From assembly GCA_964007475.1 (NCBI GenBank), contig OZ023274.1:76209303-76273302 (forward strand): a stretch of DNA of 64,000 nt. The letters are read 5' to 3'. Positions 58,401 through 64,000 of this stretch are shown here, in pieces; the first letter of the stretch is position 1; each line of letters opens with the position of its first letter. The DNA is from Hybos culiciformis (lineage: Eukaryota; Arthropoda; Insecta; Diptera; Hybotidae). Position numbers and translations under genes: made by a program. Below the pieces are notes generated by a model that was not told where the DNA came from, ran no database searches, and worked only from the letters and a program-made list of their open reading frames with translations.

Positions 58401-61400
58401 AATTAAACATTATACGACACCTAAGTTTTACTATTTATTAACTTATTCAAATGATATCCAGCTCCCAATGTTTAAAGAGAACCTAAATTTCAACAAAAAA
58501 CATATTTAACTAATATACGTTATTATATGTTATTATATATCAAATTAAGCACGTTTGTATCATATATGTATATATAAATGTAATACTAATTTAGCTTCAC
58601 GTAAAATTCAGAAAATTTTGAATAACAATATATTATTTATTATGGTTTTAAACAAAAAAAAAAAAGATAAAAGATTTTATTTACTTTAAGCACATTTTTA
58701 ATATTCGTTGCCTTTAAAACATTATTTATTTATTTGCATTAATGTTACAAAATAAAAATAATGAATTTTTCAATAAAAACACTTAATGTAAACTATGATT
58801 GAACTTACTAAAATAATATAGTTATCAAGTTACCGCACTTGACTTCTAAACAGTTTCTCCAATCAATCTCAATTGATTCTCTCTCTGAAGTACCATAATA
58901 AATATCGTATATTCGGTTAAGATTTTTCTTTTGACGTAACAAAATATTTGAAAATATTTTAATGTTAATTGATAAAGCTTTAATATATATGTGTATGGGA
59001 CTATCTAATTCATTATGTCCCTCGTATAACGAATCCATCATTATATATTCTGCTTCTACCAGTGTATAAAATTAAAAACTTTATGAACTACAATTTGGAG
59101 TATGTTTTTCAATGATTTCAAAATTTATTACCACGGCTAGCTAGCTAACTATTATTCTTCAATTTCATGTAAATTTTCCAAAAAAGTTTTTTAATCATTT
59201 ATCATCGACTTATCTAAATTTTACTTACTAAATTTTAATTTATTCAAAAATATTATTTTGTAAATATTTTTTAACTTTCAATTTCATCTTTTTTCTAACT
59301 TAATTCAAAACATGAATAACAATAACAAAACCTTGTAATATCTCAAGTAAATTTTCCCATATTATTAAGATCAGTCTGTTAAAAAAATATGTAAACAAAT
59401 GCTTTTTTAATATCATAGTGGGCAAGTCACTTAACACCTTTTTATTATACACATGTAACTTAAATATGCATGTTGTTATTATGATGTGCGTTAGTTTGCA
59501 ATTTGAACAATATCATTAGGTATAATTAAAATAAAATCAAACTGATTTTGGTGCAAGCTATAATCAATTTATAATAAATAATGATTATTATCAAATAATA
59601 TGAATATAATGTATGCATTACAATTAATAGGAATATATCTTTTTAACGGAAATCAGAATTTGTGTGTTATGATATTTTGTTATTTTGTGTATATGTTGTT
59701 CAACATAGAAGTGAGAGACGGTTCAATTAATATCTATGTTTATTTCAGTTGCATTATTTCCGCAATAGCTTCCCAAATTTTTCTTCTTATTTTTATTTGA
59801 ACTTTTAATGTGCTGACTAATTACGGACGCTTTAAATATTATATGTGAAATCTGAATTTATTATAGAAGAATGATCTAAATTTGATAATTGCATATGCAT
59901 GCAAAATTTTAACTGAATGAGTGTTTTATTATGACATTTGAGATGAAACTTTTAAATTTGCTCAGTATATAGAAATGTAGGAAAAACTGGGAACTTTTAA
60001 AATACAAGAATAAAAAGAAGCAGGATTCTGAAAACATTTTTCTACTTTCCAAAAAAAATATAATTTTTTTTTTAGTAAGCAGTTATGTAAAAAAATTATA
60101 ATCTGGTCGCAAAAACATATATTAATTTCAAAAATTCACATTTGTATATAACTGAAATAATTTATTTCATGTAGAAAAAGTTTGTTGCTAGAGTCTTTTG
60201 TTTTATTATAAAATTTAAAAATTTAAAAAAAAAACAAAGTTTGGAACAATTTCCAGCTTATGACAAAAATAAAAAAACTCGCTCTAAAGTAGTAAAAGCC
60301 CACAATGATATAATACGATAATCAAGATCGTTTAAAATTTTTCTAATTTATGTATTATGCAGTTCAAATTTACCTGGGGGAGAGACGTAGTGTAGTCTCG
60401 AAAATTAATATCTTAGGTCATTAAATGTTTTTGTTTATTGAAATTTAATATTGAAGTAATCCTAATTTTAATTGAGATTTAAACTGAACAGAATCTTACT
60501 CTTTTTTCTAGAATGTTAATCTTAATCACTTTTTCTGTTAAAAACTAAGAAAAATTTATAAAATCACACGTAGTACGAGGTGAAGATTTTCTCCTTCGGA
60601 ATACACTAATTTCATATAGATAGACAAAGACAATATATAAATTTTTAAACAAAATAGGCGGGAACTGAATTGTATATGATATCTCGGGGACTAAGTATTT
60701 TTTTGTTAATTCATATTTATAATGAATTCAATAGATAACGAGTCTTACGTTTTCTTTTATGTCGATTTTATGAAAAGGTTTTAGAATTGATTAAATAGTT
60801 ACATATTTTGAAAAACGGAACAATGTGAACTGCTTATATGTAGGTATGTGTTGTGTATGTTATTTTGTGAATGAAATTAAAAAATTGTTTTTCGCTTATG
60901 ATAGTAGAAAGTTAAATTTAACGTGCCAAGACTTTAAAATAGGCAAAAATAATATTAATTTGTACCTAAAAATAAAATTACACAATGCAGACTTTTTTAT
61001 GAATAATATGTTTTAAGTTTTGAATAAAGAAAGGAACAAAAAAAAACTATTAATTAATTGTAGTAACATTGTCTGCATAATATACCATTATTTACAAATT
61101 TTTAGAACAATATGTAAGAGAAATAAATGTGTTAAATTTTTAAACACAATTTCCTAATTAAATACATTGAATATTTTAGATTAGTGTAAATATGGACTGG
61201 CATTGACAGTAGAAAATAATATCTGAAATATCGACATTCAAAATTTTAACTTTGCTTTTTAAATATAAGAACTTTTATGGATTGACAAAATCACAATATG
61301 ATTATTTGCTTACTATTTCTAATGTTATTCAAGAAATACAATGTATAAGTAAAAGATTAAAAACTATTTTGAAATAAAAGTTGAAAATACTATAAAAGCA

Positions 61401-63442
61401 TAGTAAAGCATCATGTACATTTATAACGATGTAATTATATTACATTATAATAATTCTCTTATGGTGGTGATGTTACCCATATAACATTTTTAATATTTTT
61501 TTTCCTAGAAAAAAGTTATCGAAATAATATATTAAAAATAATATTTCTATGTGAAAATCGGTAATGAAAAATAATATTATTTCCGCAAAAAATATTCATA
61601 CTTTCTTGTTTTAATGAAAAACATTTGTTTTCTTTTTCATTTTGTTATAATTATACTTATATAATTAATGTGTATCTTTTGGCAAAAGTTGTAATTATTA
61701 TTTTCATATTGAGTGGATTTCCCTTTTTTTTTCTATCTAATTTTTAAATCATTAACCATATTGTATGTATATTTTAAAATGTAATTAAAATAATAGTAGA
61801 AAACATTATACCTACAAACAAAAATATTATAGTGAATCTTACTTTTATATTTTATTATTACCTAATTACACTTTATTTTGTTGTAGTACATAGGTTTTCA
61901 AATATAAAAAAATAACTATGAAATTTCTTTTATACACTTATATTTTATTCAAAAGATATAATGATTGACAATTTCATCGAGCCTGAGATATATTGGTGGT
62001 ATATTATAATTTACACATAATGTTGTTGCACATTAAGTCCGAAGTTCACATACATTTGTATCTCAGACTTATAACGAAGCAAATCTCTACCATCGTAGAG
62101 CAATTGAAATTCATTTTTCTCGATACATTTAAAATTTTTTTTTCTTTGTCAATATTTTTTCTTAACTAACTAAAAGAGACGAATATTTTAACTTCACTTT
62201 AAAAACAACTAAAACGGAAATCCTGCATGCAACTTTTAAGGGCATTAAGCCAAACTTATTGTATAATAGGAATAGTAAATATTATTCCATAGTTTTGGTG
62301 GAACAGTTAGCAAAACAATGTAAAACGTAAATATTTTTGGTATTTATACAGTTTTTTTTTAATAACATTATTAAATTTCGGAATATTTAATTAATTATTA
62401 ATAAAAGATATAAGCATTTTTTTGTGTTATTTTTTGTAAATCTTGTAAATTACATTGCATTACATTTTTTCATTGTGTATTAATGTTTTAGCTATGTAGT
62501 TTGTAAGTAAGTATTATTTAATATTGCATAGAAAATTATATATTTTCGTGAGGTCTTAAATTAAATAGAAATTTAAATTTTCATATTATATAGAAAATTG
62601 TATAATTTAAAACATGTTGTTTAATTTGCGATTGTAAATAAAAATAATTGAATAAAAATATATAATTTTTTATAGAGAATTGTAATAGGTCAAGGTGGAG
62701 TTATTTGAAAAAAATAAAAAATAAATAAAATAAAATAAAATAAAATAAAAATACTTTTTAAAACATTAGTAAAATAAGAAATTCCAGGAAAAAAAGAATT
62801 AGTTATGTATAGTAGGTGTACAGCATAAACATAGTTTTTTTTTTCTTAGATAATCATTATTTGATATAACTGATAACACTTGAATTTGAAAATTGTGTCA
62901 TCTGTATGATTGTACAGAAAAATTTGCAGATTAAATCTGATTTTTGTTGTTTCTTCTTAGTCAGTGAATTTAATTAAATCCATAAAGTTAGTTTCATCTC
63001 AAAAAATTATAATAAACATATTTGGGAACGATTTTATTTACTTTATTTCGATAATAAATTGTAACAATGCGGTGTCAGCAAATTAATAGAAAATCTTATG
63101 GATATCCATCTACAAACAGAATTTTTGATTTTGGAAGGTGAGCCCTGAGACATTTAAATTATTATGAAAACTTTATATAACAAACCAAGATGATCATTCA
63201 AAACAATATTATACTATTCAAAATACTTAAAACTCTTACCTCCAAGTGTTTCCTAGAATAGGAATTGGTTTCGGGCCTGGTACTTCGCTATACGGTAAAA
63301 CATTTGAGAATTGATCTAATGTTTGAATATCATCAGCTGTGTGCGGACATGATGCTTCATAATTTTTTTTCGAAATTGATTGAAATGAATTTAATTTTTG
63401 AGCCAAAACACTAGATTTTAATAACTTCTGGATTGAGCTCAT
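55429..63442 (-). CDS. Mitochondrial-clan cytochrome P450, 532 aa
   Basis: Nine minus-strand exons: 63442-63240, 57627-57477, 57407-57295, 57226-57033, 56965-56764, 56529-56358, 56254-56006, 55939-55733 and 55536-55429; 1599 nt, all phases consistent. The N-terminus (SSIQKLLKSSVLAQKLNSF) looks like a mitochondrial import presequence, not a membrane anchor. Then come VPGPKPIPILGNTW, YGKIVRFGGLMGRPDLLFVY, the C-helix W (GEPWREFRSRVQ), the I-helix (VGIDTISMAV), the K-helix ExxR (KEVFRTHS), FKPERW and the haem loop PYGYGARTCLGRR with cysteine ligand. The pattern fits the CYP12/CYP49/CYP301-type insect mitochondrial P450s; I cannot assign a subfamily or substrate. Intron 1 is 5.6 kb; intron 8 starts with GC rather than GT (AAG|GCAAGT). 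The I-helix has Asp-Thr-Ile where Asp-Thr-Thr is usual. Confidence 0.92.
58808..59041 (-). CDS. Unassigned frame inside P450 intron 1, possible nested exon
   Basis: ATG at 59041 (MMDSLYEGHNELDSPIHIYI and on, about 77 residues). Composition is more coding-like than the intron: mixed charged residues (YGTSERESIEIDWRNC) and few homopolymers. Before its stop, a GTAACT after TGCG (58833-58832) could serve as donor. No family is recognised and no partner exon is identified. It could be a nested gene, an alternative first exon, or chance. Confidence 0.25.
   Translation of the reverse strand: MMDSLYEGHNELDSPIHIYIKALSINIKIFSNILLRQKKNLNRIYDIYYGTSERESIEIDWRNCLEVKCGNLITILF
62710..62751. repeat. (TAAAA)n microsatellite in P450 intron 1
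   Basis: A run of TAAAA pentamers with one or two interruptions. No other feature is supported between 59050 and 63239, which is AT-rich intron. Confidence 0.75.
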
Positions 63443-64000
63443 TTTTTTGTTTTATTTTTATAAATTTTGTAAATTAACAGTTTTTGATAACTCTCTTAAT
63501 ATGAAGAAAAAAAAATAAATAAAAAATTACACACTGAATAATAAAATAGATATTTTTAAATATCAACCAAAAAGTTAAAAAAAATTTTATATTATTTCTG
63601 ATAATAAAATTTTATTGTAATTTACTTTTACAACTTTTTAATTAATACAACTTAAGCATTAATTTAACTTAGTTTTTTCTACACCTTAATGGTCATTTTA
63701 AAGCTAAGAAATATGTACGTACGTAAGGTATTATAACCAAAAGTATAGTAGTGTTAAGAAGATAAAAATGTAAATTTTTATCAAAACATCTTCTTGATCA
63801 AAATTCCTTCTTTTCTAATATTTCATTATAAGAACGTAAGTAACAATGACATTTTCTTGTTATCATATTTTATAGTTGGAGTTTTTGAATATCCAAATGT
63901 TAATAAGATCCAGAATAAAAAGAACACACACTTTTCCACTGAGATTATATGTGACACAAAGACGAGAAAAATATTGAAATATATCAACCTATATATTTAA
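63443..64000. other. Upstream region of the P450 and possible start of a plus-strand gene
   Basis: Holds the presumed P450 promoter. At 63875 a TATTTTATAG acceptor-like site precedes a frame open to 64000 that includes GVFEYPNVNKIQNKK; another frame is open for most of it. Without the sequence beyond the window this cannot be called an exon. Confidence 0.3.

Overview
This is a 64 kb piece of a eukaryotic nuclear genome, almost certainly an insect. The reasons are extreme AT-richness, short GT-AG introns (many 55-80 bp) mixed with multi-kilobase ones, and a gene set that includes an insect-type quiver/sleepless protein, an Atf-2 relative and a mitochondrial-clan cytochrome P450. I cannot place it in an order. 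All gene models were assembled by eye from reading frames, splice sites, intron phase and remembered family motifs; nothing was searched.

Layout, left to right: the 3' exons of cyclin H (+, 353-1924); a short TPPP/p25-alpha protein (+, 2362-2768); about 13 kb of AT-rich DNA with a few exon-like islands; quiver/sleepless (-, 16025-26243, four exons over 10 kb); about 8 kb of intergenic DNA with mobile elements; an Atf-2-type bZIP factor (+, 34493-35851); a LEPROT/Vps55 membrane protein (-, 37962-39291); the CRL4 substrate receptor Cdt2/DTL (-, 41773-45271); a BED-finger protein (+, 48182-54496); and a mitochondrial P450 (-, 55429-63442, nine exons). The genes are unrelated in function (transcription/cell cycle, microtubules, neuronal excitability, stress transcription, endosomal sorting, replication licensing, detoxification or hormone metabolism) and form no operon-like unit.

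Mobile DNA is plentiful and non-autonomous. The clearest cases are a 541-bp hAT-type MITE with a perfect 8-bp target duplication just upstream of Atf-2; a 420-bp TA-flanked inverted-repeat element beside LEPROT; a 268-bp foldback element inside a quiver intron; an element carrying tandem GGTTCGCGCGAACC palindromes; and a family of three copies that share a giant subterminal hairpin with a TTCG loop.

Points most worth a second look: an Atf-2 bZIP whose near-invariant basic-region asparagine is replaced by arginine; quiver's long cytosolic-looking leader ahead of its signal peptide; a 67-bp insert flanked by exact 16-bp repeats that themselves supply splice signals; the hairpin element family and the intron-containing mini-ORF inside its largest copy; and a GC-AG intron in the P450.
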